From NCBI GenBank assembly GCA_001799975.1, contig MGUQ01000058.1, positions 1 through 7,747 of the forward strand: a DNA stretch of 7,747 bases, given 5' to 3'. Both the position numbers and the translations under genes were made by a program. Positions 6,824-7,747 of this stretch are shown piece by piece. The notes under the pieces are model-generated. The model was not told the DNA's origin. It did no database searches and saw nothing but the letters and a program-made list of their open reading frames with translations. The DNA is from Elusimicrobia bacterium RIFCSPLOWO2_01_FULL_54_10 (GTDB lineage Bacteria; Elusimicrobiota; Elusimicrobia; 2-02-FULL-39-32). Positions within the stretch are counted from its first letter, which is position 1, and every line of letters begins with the position of its first letter.

Positions 6824-7747
6824 TTAGTGTTTGACCGTCTTGGGGACGGGGGCGGTGCTGAAGGCAATGGCCTTCTTGTCCTCATCAAAATAGATGTGGA
6901 TGAGGGTGGGGTGTTCGGCGTTGCCGGGCTGGATTTTTTTGCCCAGCATTTGTTCGGCCAGAGGATCTTCCACAAACTTTTGAATGGTGCGGGCCAGGGG
7001 GCGCGCGCCGTTCCGGGGGTCAAAGCCCTTTTCCAGAAGGAAATGCTTGGCTTCCTCAGTATATTCGGGCTTGAAACCCTGGTTGGTCATCTTTTCCGTC
7101 ACGCGGTTGAGCATCAGGTCCAGAATCTTGAACATGTCGGTTTTGGAGAGCGGATGGAAGACGATGATCTCATCCAGCCGGTTCAAAAATTCGGGGTTGA
7201 AAGCGCGTTTGACTTCTTCCATGACCACGTCTTTCATGGCGAGATAGTCTTTGTGCGTATCCACCTGGATTTCAAAGCCAAGGGACTTGCCCTGAGAGAT
7301 CAGCCGGGCGCCTACGTTCGAGGTCATGATGATGACGGTGTTCTTGAAGCTCACGCGGTGGCCCAGGTTGTCCGACAACACGCCGTCATCCATCATCTGG
7401 AGCAGAATGTTGAAAACATCCGGGTGGGCCTTCTCGATTTCGTCCAGTAGCACCACGGAATAGGGTTTGCGGCGGACGGCTTCGGTGAGCTGGCCGCCTT
7501 CTTCAAAGCCCACATAGCCGGGAGGAGCTCCGATCAGGCGCGAGACGGAAAATTTTTCCATGTATTCGGACATGTCGATGCGCACGAGCGATTCTTCGTC
7601 GCCGAACATGAACTCCGCTAAAGCGCGAGCGAGCTCCGTTTTGCCCACGCCGGTGGGCCCTAAGAAAATGAACGAGCCGATGGGCTTGTTGGGGTTTTTC
7701 AGGCCCGTGCGCGAGCGGCGGATGGCCTTCGAAACAGCTTTGATGGC
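6824..7747 (-). CDS. clpC: ATP-dependent Clp protease ATP-binding subunit ClpC, C-terminal part (5' end outside window)
   Basis: AAA+ unfoldase that uses ATP to thread proteins into the ClpP peptidase in the cytosol. The frame is open from the window edge to a TAA and gives the last 307 residues, so only the second ATPase domain (D2) and the C-terminal domain are present. Numbering from the first visible residue: Walker A GPTGVGKT at 30-37, pore loop GYVG at 77-80, Walker B VVLLDE at 98-103, sensor 1 TSN at 142-144, the conserved FLNR arginine near 190 and sensor 2 GARPLAR at 247-253. The tripeptide LGF at 156-158 sits where ClpP-binding loops occur, which favours a ClpP partner and argues against the disaggregase ClpB. 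The run [20 protein letters not shown] closely resembles ClpC as I remember it. The last 30 or so residues (ending VPKTVKH) are not recognisable family sequence. The gene lies 26 bp upstream of tamB. ClpC is preferred over ClpA or ClpB, but the N-domain and middle domain are not visible to confirm it. Confidence 0.9.
   Translation of the reverse strand, partial: AIKAVSKAIRRSRTGLKNPNKPIGSFIFLGPTGVGKTELARALAEFMFGDEESLVRIDMSEYMEKFSVSRLIGAPPGYVGFEEGGQLTEAVRRKPYSVVLLDEIEKAHPDVFNILLQMMDDGVLSDNLGHRVSFKNTVIIMTSNVGARLISQGKSLGFEIQVDTHKDYLAMKDVVMEEVKRAFNPEFLNRLDEIIVFHPLSKTDMFKILDLMLNRVTEKMTNQGFKPEYTEEAKHFLLEKGFDPRNGARPLARTIQKFVEDPLAEQMLGKKIQPGNAEHPTLIHIYFDEDKKAIAFSTAPVPKTVKH

Noticed and set aside
6818..7450. 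210-residue open frame on the plus strand
   Set aside because: It is antisense to the clearly coding ClpC ATPase domain. The repeated H/V/F-rich composition is typical of a reverse-complement reading.
6824..7747. ClpB disaggregase as the identity of the right-hand gene
   Set aside because: The LGF tripeptide in the ClpP-binding loop position and the close match of the D2 domain to ClpC argue against ClpB, which lacks that loop.

Overview
The window carries three genes, all on the minus strand and tightly packed, in the transcription order clpC (3' part) -> tamB (complete) -> bamA (5' part). The gaps are 26 bp and 37 bp, and neither holds a convincing terminator, so an operon or at least read-through is likely. 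This is a diderm (Gram-negative-type) bacterium, shown by a five-POTRA Omp85 protein and a TamB protein. Base composition is moderately GC-rich by eye. A ClpC-type rather than ClpA-type unfoldase, next to an unusually long TamB and a BamA, points away from Enterobacteria and towards a less-studied diderm lineage. A PVC-like or Omnitrophota-like group is a guess that cannot be tested here.

Layout from right to left in the transcription direction. Positions 7747-6824 hold the last 307 residues of a ClpC AAA+ unfoldase (second ATPase domain plus C-terminal domain). Positions 6797-1374 hold a 1807-residue TamB-family protein with an N-terminal membrane anchor, a very long beta-rich body with a recurring G-x(4)-P-x(3)-G-like motif, and a C-terminal TamB (DUF490) domain. 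Positions 1336-1 hold the first 445 residues of an Omp85/BamA protein: signal peptide, short linker, five POTRA domains, ending just at the start of the barrel.

TamB and the Omp85 protein plausibly work together. TamB would span the periplasm from the inner membrane, and its C-terminal domain would meet the POTRA domains of the outer-membrane barrel protein. The partner encoded next door looks like BamA (five POTRAs) rather than TamA (three). ClpC is a cytosolic protein-quality-control factor with no obvious mechanistic link to the other two.

No RNA genes, CRISPR arrays, insertion sequences or phage genes were seen. Nothing here looks like an entirely new system. The most unusual DNA feature is a cluster of palindromic GGCGAG/CTCGCC units inside bamA, at the junction of signal peptide and linker. 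The long plus-strand open frames are antisense shadows of the three real genes.
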